From positions 62,001 to 126,000 of the forward strand of contig NZ_JNYZ01000012.1 in NCBI RefSeq assembly GCF_000717335.1: 64,000 nt of DNA, given 5' to 3'. The position numbers and the translations under genes are program-made. Origin of the DNA: Amycolatopsis jejuensis. GTDB taxonomy: Bacteria; Actinomycetota; Actinomycetes; Mycobacteriales; Pseudonocardiaceae. Positions 36,145-44,561 of the stretch are shown here, piece by piece; the first letter of the stretch is position 1, and each line of letters opens with the position of its first letter. Below the pieces are notes generated by a model. It saw nothing but the letters and a program-made list of their open reading frames with translations, did no database searches and was not told the DNA's origin.

Positions 36145-36720
36145 TCAGGCCGGTTGCGGGACCACCGTCATCGCGTGCTTCACCAGCCGGATCAGCGCGA
36201 TCTTGCTGGAGTCACGCTGCCGCGCGTCGCACATCACGATCGGCACGCCGTCGGGCACCACGAGCGCCTCGCGGATCTCGTCCGGGGTGTAGCGCGGCGC
36301 GTTGTCGAAGCAGTTCACCGCAACGATGAACGGGATCTTGCGGCGCTCGAAGAAGTCGATCGCGGCGAAGCTGGTCTCGAGCCGGCGCGTGTCGACGAGC
36401 ACGATGGTCCCGATCGCGCCGCGCGCCAGGTCGTCCCACATGAACCAGAATCGTTCCTGGCCCGGCGTGCCGAAGAGGTACAGCACGTGCCGCGGCGAGA
36501 TGGTGATGCGGCCGAAGTCGAGCGCGACCGTGGTGGTCTTCTTGTGCTCCACGCCGGACAGATCGTCGACGTGCGTGCTCGCCTCGGTGAGCACCTCTTC
36601 GGTGGACAGCGGAGGGATTTCGCTGACCGAGCCGACCATGGTGGTCTTGCCTGCGCCGAACCCGCCGGCGACGATGATCTTGACCGGGGTGGGGACTCCG
36701 TCAAAGTTTGATGAGGCCAT
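36145..36720 (-). CDS. conservon GTPase (CvnD-like)
   Basis: 191 residues from MASSNFDGVPTPVKIIVAGG. The P-loop is GGFGAGKTT, the switch region follows, G3 is LFGTPGQERF and the NKxD-equivalent is VAVNCFDNA. These small GTPases act at the membrane with the roadblock, DUF742 and histidine-kinase partners of conservons, a bacterial G-protein-like complex. Its start overlaps the DUF742 gene by 20 bp, so it is the last gene of a four-gene operon. Confidence 0.92.
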   Translation of the reverse strand: MASSNFDGVPTPVKIIVAGGFGAGKTTMVGSVSEIPPLSTEEVLTEASTHVDDLSGVEHKKTTTVALDFGRITISPRHVLYLFGTPGQERFWFMWDDLARGAIGTIVLVDTRRLETSFAAIDFFERRKIPFIVAVNCFDNAPRYTPDEIREALVVPDGVPIVMCDARQRDSSKIALIRLVKHAMTVVPQPA

Positions 36721-37066
36721 CGAGCACCGCCTGGAGAGTTTCGTGGTCCGGCGCCTGGGCCGGCTGACGGGACGGGGCGCGGGTGATGACGAGGCCGCGG
36801 TCGATCAGGTCGCCGCACAGCACCCGCACGACGCCGAGCGGCAGCTTCACGTACACCGCGATCTCGGCGATCGACAGCGGCCGACGGCACAGCTGCGTGA
36901 TGGCCAGGTGCTCCGGGCCGAGCCCGAGCGGTTCGGAGTCCGTCTGCAGGGTCATCACCTGCGTGGAGAGGTCGAGCTGATCGTCGGCGGGGGTCCGCCC
37001 GCTGGTGATCGTGTAGGGCCGGACCAGCGGCCCGGCGGCCTCGTCGTACCAGCCGTCGTCGGTCAC
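36701..37066 (-). CDS. DUF742 protein (CvnC-like)
   Basis: 121 residues from the GTG at 37066 (VTDDGWYDEAAGPLVRPYTI). The PLVRPYTITSGRT opening and winged-helix-like body (LSIAEIAVYVKLPLGVVRVLCGDLIDRGLV) are the DUF742 hallmarks. It overlaps the preceding roadblock gene by 4 bp and the following GTPase gene by 20 bp. In conservons it binds the histidine kinase and GTPase partners; its biochemical action is not settled. Confidence 0.92.
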   Translation of the reverse strand: MTDDGWYDEAAGPLVRPYTITSGRTPADDQLDLSTQVMTLQTDSEPLGLGPEHLAITQLCRRPLSIAEIAVYVKLPLGVVRVLCGDLIDRGLVITRAPSRQPAQAPDHETLQAVLDGLIKL

Positions 37067-37488
37067 GTCGCCTCCCGCAGCAGGTTTGCGGCCTCGCGCG
37101 GAGCCGACGCCAGATAGTCGCCGACGCGTTTGACCAGCCGGTTCATCTCGTACGCGATCATCTCGACGTCCACGTCGGCGCGGGCGAGCACGGCGAGGCA
37201 CGCGCCCTGCCCCGCCGCCGACACGAAGAGGTACCCCCGCTCCATCTCGATCATGTTCTGCAGCACGGGGCCCCGGTTGAACTGCCTGCTCACCCCTTTG
37301 GCGAGGCTCTGCAGGCTCGATGCGATGGCGGACAGCTGGTCGGAGTCGTCCTTGCTCATCCCGGACGACTTGCCGAGCTGCAGCCCGTCGGCGGACAGCA
37401 CGATGGCGTTCTGCGCGCCGACGACCCGGTTCACGACGTCGTCGAGCAGCCAGTTGAGATCAGGGGTGGAGTTCCCGTACTCGTTCAT
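37063..37488 (-). CDS. roadblock/LC7 protein (CvnB-like)
   Basis: 141 residues from MNEYGNSTPDLNWLLDDVVN. Typical segments are VVGAQNAIVLSADGLQLGKS and GYLFVSAAGQGACLAVLARADVDVEMIAYEMNRLV. Such proteins act as GTPase-activating or bridging partners of the conservon GTPase. It starts about 50 bp downstream of the histidine-kinase stop and is translationally coupled to DUF742. Confidence 0.92.
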   Translation of the reverse strand: MNEYGNSTPDLNWLLDDVVNRVVGAQNAIVLSADGLQLGKSSGMSKDDSDQLSAIASSLQSLAKGVSRQFNRGPVLQNMIEMERGYLFVSAAGQGACLAVLARADVDVEMIAYEMNRLVKRVGDYLASAPREAANLLREAT

Positions 37489-37539
37489 GCGGACAAACCC
37501 TGACTTTCGGTGTGGTGAGGTGTTCGGTGAGCGGTGCGG

Positions 37540-39906
37540 TTACGAGTCATCTTGGCCGCCCCGCGCCCGGCGCGTGCCCTTGTGGAATGCCATCAGCGTG
37601 CGAGCCGTGGTTTCGCCGACGCCGGTGAGGTCGACGTCCTCGGCACCCGTCTCGTCCTGCAGCTGCGCGACGAGGTTCTGCTGCGGCTGCCGACGGGGCA
37701 GCCGGGGCCGTTCGTCGCCCTGCAGCGTGCTCAGGTCCGGTTCCGGGGCCGCTGCCGGTACCGCGGGGATGTGCAGGTCCCCGCTGTGGTGCTCCGGTTC
37801 CCGCGGACTCGGCGAGGGCAGCGGACGCGCCGGGTACGGCCGGGGCGTTGCGGCTTGCTGCTGGTCCGGGACCGGCCGCACGATGCGGGCAGGCGCGGCT
37901 TCCATCACCATCGGGGCGCCGACCGGGGCGAGCACCGGCGCGTCCTCGGCGGGCTCGGGTGCGGCCGGGTCGGCCAGGTGGTGCGACGGGATCAGTACGG
38001 TCGCGCGGGTGCCGCCGTAGCGCGACGGGTCGAAGGTGACCGTGACGCCGAGCCGCGAAGCCAGCCGGGCGACCACGAACAGGCCGAGGCTGGAGTCCGC
38101 GCGCAGCGCCATCGCGTCGAATTCGGGTGCGTCGGCCATCATCGCGTTGGCCCAGTCCCGCACGGCTTCCTTCATGCCGAGCCCCTGGTCGGACACGTCG
38201 ACGACGACCCCGCGCGCGACCATCCGGCTCGTGACCTCGACCTGCGACCCGGGCGGCGAGAACGACGTCGCGTTGTCGACCAGCTCGGCGATCAGGTGGA
38301 TCGCGTCGGCGACGGCCGAGCCGACGATCGCGACGTCCGGTACCTGCTCGACCTGCACCCGCGAGTACTGCTCGGTCTCCGACACCGCCGCGCGCAGCAC
38401 CTCCATCAGCGAAACCGGCTTGCGCCAGCGCCGTCCCGGCTGCTTGCCGCCGAGGATGATCAGGTTCTCGGTGGTCCGCCGGGCGCGCGCGGCGAGGTGG
38501 TCGAGCTGGAAGAGCGACGCCAGCTGGGTCGAGTTCTCCTCGCGGGCTTCCATCTCGTCCAGGATCTGCAGCTGCCGGTGCACCAGTACCTGGTTGCGGT
38601 GCGCGATACCGAGGAAGACGTTGTGTACGCCGCTTCGCGCCTTCGCCTCGCTCGCCGCCGCGTTGACCGCGGTGAGCTGCGCTGTGTTGAACGCTTCGGC
38701 CACCTGGCCGATCTCGTCGCGGCCGTGGTCGAGCTGCGGCAGCTCCGCCGCCACGTCCACCGGTTCGCCGTTCTTGAGCCGTCCGACGATGTTCGGCAGC
38801 CGGTTACGGGCGAGGTCGAGCGAGTCGTTGCGCAGCCGCTCCAGCCGCGTCATCAGGGTGCGGTCGACGAGCGAACGGGACACTCGCACCGCGACGATGA
38901 TCGCGGCCAGCGAGGCGAGCAGGGCCACGATGCTGCCGAGGATCGCGTTGCGCAGCTGCTCGTTCCCGGCGTCGATCGCGGCGGCCGAAACCTGGTCGGC
39001 CTGTCCGATGGTGAGCTGGTTCAGCCCGTTCGCCACCTGCGCGGTGAGCGTGTGCCAGTCGTTCACGGAGACCGGCACCGTCCCCTGGTCGCCGCTGGTC
39101 CAGGCACCGTGCTTGACGATCGCGTCCTCGGCGGCGCTGAGCCGTTTCCACCCGTCGCTCTCGACGAGCTGCTGGTACTGCTTGCGCACGGCCGGTTCGA
39201 GGAACGGCGCGATCTGGGCCAGCTGCGTGCGGTAGTAGCCGGAGAGCTGGGTGAACTGGACGAAGTCGTCCGGGGCGAAGGCGCCGCCGGCGAACGCGCT
39301 GGACACCAGCGACGTCTCCCGCGACATCATGTCGCTGGCCCGGAAGACGGAGGTCGCGGAGATGGCGCCCTGCACCGCGGTTGCGTCGGGCACGATGCGC
39401 GCCTGCGTGTCGAACAGCGTCGCGGCGGAGTCGAGGACACCGTTGTAGTAGCCGTTGACCTGTGCGCGGTTGATGCTCCGGAAGGTGACCTGCGAGCGCA
39501 GCACCGGCAGCTGGTCCAGCTGCGCCTTCAGCGCGGTGACCTTGCTGGCGATCTCGTCCGGCGCGCTCGAAATGGTGGACGCGAACGCTTCCTGCAGGCC
39601 CTTCAGCTTGCCGTCGGTGTCCTGCTGCTGTTGCTGCAGCTGCTGCGATCCGCCGCCGGGGCTGTCGAGGTACTGCAGGGCCAGCTGGCGTTCCTGCTGC
39701 AGCGACGACAGCGTGGTGACCGCGGGGATCGACACCTCACGCACCGAAACCGCGACCAGCCGCACGTACAGGCCGTTGATGAAGAAGGCCGTCGCGAGCA
39801 CCGCCCACAGCACGAGCAGGGTGACGCTGGGGATCAGTACGGTCCGGGTGAGCCGCTTCCGGATCGACTTGTCGTACGCCTTGCCGGGATCGTCCTTGTT
39901 CTCCAC
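37540..39906 (-). CDS. conservon sensor histidine kinase (CvnA-like, nitrate/NIT sensor)
   Basis: 788 residues from MENKDDPGKAYDKSIRKRLT. Two membrane helices (VLIPSVTLLVLWAVLATAFF; AILGSIVALLASLAAIIVAV) bracket a ~270-residue extracytoplasmic helical region of the NIT sensor type, with QQLQQQQQDTD near residue 88. A HAMP-like linker, dimerisation helices (FLGIAHRNQVLVHRQLQILD) and an HATPase domain (LIAELVDNATSFSPPG; DQGLGM) follow. The C-terminal ~150 residues are Pro-rich and disordered. It is the sensor of the conservon. Confidence 0.92.
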   Translation of the reverse strand: MENKDDPGKAYDKSIRKRLTRTVLIPSVTLLVLWAVLATAFFINGLYVRLVAVSVREVSIPAVTTLSSLQQERQLALQYLDSPGGGSQQLQQQQQDTDGKLKGLQEAFASTISSAPDEIASKVTALKAQLDQLPVLRSQVTFRSINRAQVNGYYNGVLDSAATLFDTQARIVPDATAVQGAISATSVFRASDMMSRETSLVSSAFAGGAFAPDDFVQFTQLSGYYRTQLAQIAPFLEPAVRKQYQQLVESDGWKRLSAAEDAIVKHGAWTSGDQGTVPVSVNDWHTLTAQVANGLNQLTIGQADQVSAAAIDAGNEQLRNAILGSIVALLASLAAIIVAVRVSRSLVDRTLMTRLERLRNDSLDLARNRLPNIVGRLKNGEPVDVAAELPQLDHGRDEIGQVAEAFNTAQLTAVNAAASEAKARSGVHNVFLGIAHRNQVLVHRQLQILDEMEAREENSTQLASLFQLDHLAARARRTTENLIILGGKQPGRRWRKPVSLMEVLRAAVSETEQYSRVQVEQVPDVAIVGSAVADAIHLIAELVDNATSFSPPGSQVEVTSRMVARGVVVDVSDQGLGMKEAVRDWANAMMADAPEFDAMALRADSSLGLFVVARLASRLGVTVTFDPSRYGGTRATVLIPSHHLADPAAPEPAEDAPVLAPVGAPMVMEAAPARIVRPVPDQQQAATPRPYPARPLPSPSPREPEHHSGDLHIPAVPAAAPEPDLSTLQGDERPRLPRRQPQQNLVAQLQDETGAEDVDLTGVGETTARTLMAFHKGTRRARGGQDDS

Positions 39907-40307
39907 GATGATTCACGAACTCCTGGGTCACCCTCGGCGAGAGTGCGGGACACGGCCGGGGAAGCGGACAGACGGTGGGTGCGGGCGGTCACGAGGGATC
40001 AGGTAAGGAAATCTCGGACACACCCTTCGTAGGCCCACGTAACGGAACAGCCCCGGTTTCTATCACGAACAGGCCCGCCGTGGTGCCGCTGTTCGGGCAG
40101 GCCGAGTGCACTGCGACGCTGGTCACCCAGGGTAGCGGACGGTTCACCCGGCATTTGCCGAGGCACGGGCCCCGGCCGCCGATTCCACCCGAACGGGCTG
40201 GGCTGAACGAGTGATTGTAAAAATCGGCGAACGGTCTTGGCGTCCCGAAGGATGGGCAGTCGGCGAATCGACTTGTCGACGACGGAGTGTAAGTCCACAG
40301 TGGACTG
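39907..40307. other. gap upstream of the conservon, no gene accepted
   Basis: The 400 bp between the conservon and the lanthionine-synthetase-like gene should hold the conservon promoter. AGTCCACAGTGGACT at 40292-40306, next to the synthetase stop, is a short inverted repeat that may help termination. Small frames here (for example 39999-40298) lack ribosome sites and any Ser/Cys-rich lanthipeptide-precursor character. Confidence 0.5.
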
Positions 40308-42761
40308 TCACGCGATCGGCGGAACCGGGCCGAGGAACGGAAGCAGCTCCGTGCCGTCCAGGAGTGCGGACAGCGTGCGGAGGACGCCGGCGCCGCCGGT
40401 GGCGACGTCCGCGGACAGGTGCCGCAGGTCGCTACCCGGGAAGGCGAGACCGCCGTGGAACGGGACGGCGTGCCAGGAAAGCCGGGTCAGGTGCCGTTCG
40501 ATCGCGTCGCGGGTCCTCCGGTCCGGCTGGTTCGGCTGGCCCTGGTGGTGCGGCTGGGTCGGCTGGCCCTGGTGGTGCGGCTGGGTCGGCTGGCCCTGGT
40601 GGTGCGGCTGGGTCGGCTGGGTCGGCTGGTTTGCGAAGGCCAGCGCGGCGGCGAGCCCGCACCGGCCGTTCAGCAGGCCGGGATGGAGCGCGAACTCCCC
40701 GCGGCACGCCACGCGCAGCCCGGGCAGACTGCGGCACGAGCGCGCTTCGGGCCGGTGCCGCGCGAGCTGTTCGGCGACCATCAGGATTCCGGCGCTGCCG
40801 ACTCCGGCGGTACGCAGCGGGCCGCGGTCGCCGTCGCGGACCGGCAGCGATCCGTCCGGAGCCGGAAGGCATTCCTCCAGATCGCGTTCGAGGGCCTGGT
40901 CGGCGAACTCGAGCCAGACCGGCTCGCCGGTGCGTTCGTGCAGGCGCAGGAACAGCAGCGCCGGACCGGACCAGCCGTGCAGCAGCCCGGCGCGCGCTGA
41001 CCGTCCCGGTGGCGCCGCGGTGTCGAGCGCGTCCGCCAGCCGGACGCCGGTACCCAGCGCCTGCCTGCCGAACTCGTTGCCGCCGCGGCTCGTGGCGAAG
41101 TACAGCCGGGTGAGGCCGATCCCGGCGAGACCGCTCGCGAGGTCGTGGCCGGTGGTCTGGTCCACCAGGCTGCGGGAGGACGCCAGTAGCTCGTCGGCGG
41201 CTTTCCGATGGCCGAATTCCTCCAGCACGTAAGCGATTCCGTGGCTGCCGTGGAAGAACCCCGGTTGCTTCGGCGGGTCTCGGCGGACTGCGTCGAGGAG
41301 CCATTGCTCGTGTTCGGGGTAGCGTCCGGCGCCCGCGATGTGCAGGGAATGGAGGACGCCGGCCGCTCCGGTGCCGAAGCCTGCACCTTCGCCGGGGAAC
41401 AGTTGATCGGTCCGCTCCGGCGTCGCACTTGCCAGCAGGGCTTCGGTGATTTGCTTGCGTACCAGCGACCAATGCGGTCGTGGCGCGTCAAGCTCGGTGG
41501 GTACGGCCGGTTCGCTGCGGGGCGCGATGCCGTCGGCGTACCCCGTGGGCAGCGAGAACCGGCGTTCGGTGAGTTCGGCGGCCCAGCGCATTTTCTCCGG
41601 TACGAGATCGAACAGCGGAGCCAGCGGGAGGAAGATCTTCAGCGGCAGAAGGGTTTTGCTGCTCTCGAAGCCTGTGAGCGACACCGTGTCGGACTCGTCG
41701 ACCAGGATGTTGCGCGGATTTTCGAGGACGACGCCGCGTTGACGCGCTTCGGCGACGATGCGGTCCACCTGCGCCACCACTGACTGTGCGCGTTTGCGAT
41801 AGGCGGCGAGGTCGGCCTCGGGACAGTCGCGGCGGGTGAGCGGGTAGTGCCGGGCGAGCCAGTCGTCCAGCGGGAGGCCCGGCAGGTACTCGCGGACCAG
41901 GTAGTGCCGCCGTCCGGGGAGATAGGTGTGGACCTGCGGGATGCCGGGGATGCCCGCGAGCCGGTCGAGGATCTCGCGTTTGCGCTGCAGCCGGGTGGCC
42001 GCGTCCGTGCCCGCCGCGTCGAAACCGGTGTGCGGCCAGGCCTCCTCGATCACCACCGGGGTACCGCCGCGCTCGGCGAGGTGGACGGCGCGCCCGCGGG
42101 CGCGGGCGAGGACATCGGTCACCGGATGCGGTGGTTGTGGCTCCCCGGCGTGTGCGGCCAGGTAATGAGGAATTCGCAGCCAATCCGGTACGGCTTCCTG
42201 CTGTTCCGGTTCGAGAGCGCCGCTCGGCCGGCGGATTGCGGGTACCCGGGTTCCGGCATGATCGGTCCACTGTTCCAGAAATCCGCCGTAATGCACATGA
42301 ATCGGGCATTCGCCGTACCGGATGGTTCCGGGAATATCGGGTCCGGGCTCGCCGCGAAGGAGTGTGGAAAGAGTTCCGAGCAGCTGTTCGAGCGTGTTGT
42401 TGTCCGCCGGATAAATAATGGCGAGCGCACCGTTGCCCGCGCGGGTCGGAAATTCGGCATTGTGGTCGAGGAGAATTGCGGTCGATCGCAGGTGCCGGTG
42501 CGTGATCCGGTGTTCGACGCAGTGCTCGTGCACGCGCTGGAGTACCGGAATAGCGTTGGCAGCAGCGGAAATCTGCACCTGCCAGCCCTGTTCCGGCAGT
42601 TCCTCGCCGACCGGCCGGAGCAGCCGCCACTCCCCTTGGTGCTCGACTGTCCACATCGGTCCGGGCGGGGGAAGTACGCCGGTCAGATCCCCGGCAGGTA
42701 ATTCCGGACGCCGGTCGGGGAACCTCGGGTCGGCGCGGAATATCTCGTGCCGGACTTCCAT
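40308..42761 (-). CDS. class III lanthionine synthetase-like protein (LanKC) with degenerate kinase
   Basis: 817 residues from MEVRHEIFRADPRFPDRRPE; AGGAGGGG lies about 10 bases upstream, which excludes the longer frame to 43520. The N-terminal lyase-like domain (GWQVQISAAANAIPVLQRV; HVHYGGFLEQW) precedes a kinase-like domain and a LanC-like cyclase (HGSHGIAYVL, LLHGWSGPALLF, LLNGRCGLAAAL) without zinc ligands, as in class III. In the kinase part the usual VVxKEARPH reads VVIEEAWPH, the catalytic loop reads VVLENPRNILV without its Asp, and DFE reads GFE. No precursor peptide or transporter is nearby. A TQPHHQGQP repeat interrupts the cyclase. Confidence 0.85.
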   Translation of the reverse strand: MEVRHEIFRADPRFPDRRPELPAGDLTGVLPPPGPMWTVEHQGEWRLLRPVGEELPEQGWQVQISAAANAIPVLQRVHEHCVEHRITHRHLRSTAILLDHNAEFPTRAGNGALAIIYPADNNTLEQLLGTLSTLLRGEPGPDIPGTIRYGECPIHVHYGGFLEQWTDHAGTRVPAIRRPSGALEPEQQEAVPDWLRIPHYLAAHAGEPQPPHPVTDVLARARGRAVHLAERGGTPVVIEEAWPHTGFDAAGTDAATRLQRKREILDRLAGIPGIPQVHTYLPGRRHYLVREYLPGLPLDDWLARHYPLTRRDCPEADLAAYRKRAQSVVAQVDRIVAEARQRGVVLENPRNILVDESDTVSLTGFESSKTLLPLKIFLPLAPLFDLVPEKMRWAAELTERRFSLPTGYADGIAPRSEPAVPTELDAPRPHWSLVRKQITEALLASATPERTDQLFPGEGAGFGTGAAGVLHSLHIAGAGRYPEHEQWLLDAVRRDPPKQPGFFHGSHGIAYVLEEFGHRKAADELLASSRSLVDQTTGHDLASGLAGIGLTRLYFATSRGGNEFGRQALGTGVRLADALDTAAPPGRSARAGLLHGWSGPALLFLRLHERTGEPVWLEFADQALERDLEECLPAPDGSLPVRDGDRGPLRTAGVGSAGILMVAEQLARHRPEARSCRSLPGLRVACRGEFALHPGLLNGRCGLAAALAFANQPTQPTQPHHQGQPTQPHHQGQPTQPHHQGQPNQPDRRTRDAIERHLTRLSWHAVPFHGGLAFPGSDLRHLSADVATGGAGVLRTLSALLDGTELLPFLGPVPPIA
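40536..40616. repeat. 27-bp in-frame tandem repeat inside the LanKC-like gene
   Basis: CTGGCCCTGGTGGTGCGGCT starts units at 40536, 40563 and 40590, identical or nearly so. On the coding strand they give three TQPHHQGQP-type nonapeptides, inserted after the GLLNGRCGLAAALAFA helix of the cyclase domain. Confidence 0.85.
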
Positions 42762-43064
42762 GAAAAGCGACCCCTCCTGCCTGCGGCCCCCGAGCGACGG
42801 GAACCATTTCCGCACGGCGCGGGTACCGCGGCCAATCCGCCAACCCGGCGGTTCGGATCCGCTGATCAGGGCGGGCCGGAATACGGCAATGGCGAACTGA
42901 GGGTGATTTCCCGCCACCCGGTCGAGCAAGATCCGCAGGTCGCGTCGGACCCGTTTGCGGAATTGGCGGAATGCCATCGACCCGATGTGGTGAACCACTC
43001 CTCCCGTCCGGTGACGCGGCCGCGGCGGGTAGGTTGAGCGCGGCGGGCAGAAGGAGGAACGGGT
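42762..43064. other. control region between LanKC-like gene and membrane-protein pair
   Basis: About 300 bp between divergent genes. The synthetase frame remains open through it but lacks family similarity. A minus-strand frame ending at 42866 has a Ser/Thr/Cys-rich end (DATCGSCSTG) but no start codon or ribosome site that I can accept. Promoters of both flanking genes should lie here. Confidence 0.45.
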
Positions 43065-43430
43065 GTGATTCTCGGGTTCGCGGTGGCAGTCGCCGGGTGT
43101 GCACTGCTCGTCGCGTTGTGGAGCTTCGTCCAGGCGGCGCGCAAGCGGCTGCCGGACACCCCGCTGCTCGTCGCGCTCGGCGTGGTCGAGGTGCTGCTGG
43201 TCGCCCAGCTGGTGATCGGGGTGGTGCTGCTGATCGGCGGGCACACTCCGGGCAGCCTCGCGACCTACCTCGCCTACCTGATCGGCTGCCTCGTCGTGCT
43301 GCCGATCGGCGCGGCGTGGGCGCTGGCCGAGCAGAGCCGGTCGAGCACGGTCGTGCTCGGCATCGCGTGCCTGGCGATTCCGGTGATGGTGCTGCGACTG
43401 AACGAGGTGTGGAGTGGAGCAAGCGCGTAG
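43065..43430 (+). CDS. four-helix membrane protein, unknown function
   Basis: 121 residues from a GTG with AAGGAGG 7 bases upstream. Four hydrophobic segments are evident: ILGFAVAVAGCALLVALWSF, LLVALGVVEVLLVAQLVIGV, LATYLAYLIGCLVVLPIGAA and STVVLGIACLAIPVMVL. It overlaps the next membrane-protein gene by 17 bp, so both are likely subunits or partners. I recognise no characterised family, though such pairs are common in actinobacteria. Confidence 0.75.
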   Translation: MILGFAVAVAGCALLVALWSFVQAARKRLPDTPLLVALGVVEVLLVAQLVIGVVLLIGGHTPGSLATYLAYLIGCLVVLPIGAAWALAEQSRSSTVVLGIACLAIPVMVLRLNEVWSGASA

Positions 43431-43815
43431 GACGGCTACCGGTCCCGGCCGGGTTCTGGTCGCGGTGTACGCCATCTTCGCGCTGGCGGCGACGTCGCGG
43501 GCGGGCGTCCAGATCAGCACGAAGTTCCATGAGGCGCCGCTCGCGTACGTGCTGTCGGCATTCGCCGCCCTCGTCTACATCCTGGCCACGGTCGCGCTCG
43601 CCCGCGGCGGCGAAACGTGGTGGCGGATCGCGCTCGCGGCGTGCTCGGTGGAGCTGCTGGGGGTGCTGACCGTGGGTACGCTCAGCATCTTCGACCGGCA
43701 GGCGTTCCCGCATGCCACCGTGTGGTCGGGGTATGGCCAGGGGTACCTGTTCATCCCGCTGGTGCTTCCGTTGATCGGTTTGTACTGGCTTCGCCGCACG
43801 CGGAACTCTGGGTAG
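43414..43815 (+). CDS. integral membrane protein, partner of the preceding gene
   Basis: 133 residues from the GTG at 43414 (VEQARRTATGPGRVLVAVYA), with a 17-bp overlap with the upstream gene. Four hydrophobic segments include VLVAVYAIFALAATSRAG, YVLSAFAALVYILATVALA, IALAACSVELLGVLTVGTL and GYLFIPLVLPLIGLYWL. The HATVWSGYGQGYLFIPL motif is distinctive but unnamed to me. Function unknown. Confidence 0.75.
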   Translation: MEQARRTATGPGRVLVAVYAIFALAATSRAGVQISTKFHEAPLAYVLSAFAALVYILATVALARGGETWWRIALAACSVELLGVLTVGTLSIFDRQAFPHATVWSGYGQGYLFIPLVLPLIGLYWLRRTRNSG

Positions 43816-43972
43816 CGGCTGCTGCGGTTCGGGGTGTTCTGCCAGTCTCGGGGCGATGGCGTCGAAGCCGGGATTGTGACTACGTGCGGAGGCTTCGTAT
43901 CGGGGTGCGGGCGGGGGCTGGCTGCCCGGGTTTCGTGGGGTTCGTGAGTGCGGCTTTGGTGGTGGGGGAAGT

Positions 43973-44086
43973 CCGTGAAGGGAACCATCACGGAATCTGG
44001 GTCTGTGAAGGGAACCATCACAGAATGTGGAAGTCCGTGAAGGGAACCATGAGGGAATTAGATTCCGTGAAGGTTCCCTTCACGGA
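43973..44086. repeat. ~30-bp hairpin repeat element, family B
   Basis: Four units start at 43973, 44003, 44035 and 44065 with CCGTGAAGGGAACCATCACGG-like cores. In unit 1 CCGTGA pairs with TCACGG; in unit 2 both arms change to CTGTGA and TCACAG, keeping the pairing. The last unit, TCCGTGAAGG-TTC-CCTTCACGGA, is a 10-bp perfect stem (44064-44086). It lies upstream of the DUF427 gene; the remainder of 43816-44191 shows no gene. Confidence 0.8.
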
Positions 44087-44191
44087 CGTCAGGCCAGTAC
44101 CTCGCGGAGGCGGGTAGCGATGGCGTCTGATTTTGTCGGTGGTCCGGCCTACTGTGGGAAGTGCGCACCACCCGTGCGCAGAGGAGGAATG

Positions 44192-44557
44192 ATGTCCCAG
44201 CAGTTGATCCCCGGGCCGGGCCACCCGATCACCGTCGAGCCGAACCCGGCGCGGGTGGTGGTCAAGGCCGGCGATCGCGTCGTCGCCGACACCACCCGCG
44301 CGCAGGTTCTGCGCGAGGCGAGTTATCCGGCGGTGCAATACATCCCGCTCGAAGACGTCGACCTGGCGATGCTCGCGCGGTCCGAGCATCAGACGTACTG
44401 CCCGTACAAGGGAGATGCCGCGTATTACAGCCTCACCGTGGTGCCGGACGGGGAGAACGCGGTGTGGACGTACGAGGCACCGTACGAGGCGGTGTCGCCG
44501 ATCAAGGGCCACGTCGCGTTCTACCCCGACCGGGTGGAGATCGAGGAGGTCGCTTGA
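44192..44557 (+). CDS. DUF427 domain protein
   Basis: 121 residues from MSQQLIPGPGHPITVEPNPA; GAGGAGG precedes the ATG, and a second ATG at 44189 is too close to the ribosome site. DUF427 features are ITVEPNPARVVVKAGDRVVADTT, YPAVQYIPLEDVDL, YCPYKGDAAYYSL and VWTYEAPYEAVSPIKGHVAF. The compact beta fold (PF04248) is frequent in actinobacteria and its function is unknown. It converges on the amino-acid permease gene with 4 bp between the stops. Confidence 0.9.
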   Translation: MSQQLIPGPGHPITVEPNPARVVVKAGDRVVADTTRAQVLREASYPAVQYIPLEDVDLAMLARSEHQTYCPYKGDAAYYSLTVVPDGENAVWTYEAPYEAVSPIKGHVAFYPDRVEIEEVA

Positions 44558-44561
44558 GAGG

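Noticed and set aside
39999..40298. 99-residue minus-strand frame between the conservon and the LanKC-like gene
   Set aside because: No ribosome site, poor codon bias and no similarity to precursor peptides.
42866..43010. Ser/Thr/Cys-rich minus-strand peptide end (DATCGSCSTG) as lanthipeptide precursor
   Set aside because: No start codon with a ribosome site and no leader motif could be found; the composition alone is not enough.
42762..43520. N-terminal extension of the LanKC-like gene
   Set aside because: Frame stays open but the added residues match no synthetase domain, and a strong ribosome site marks the ATG at 42761.
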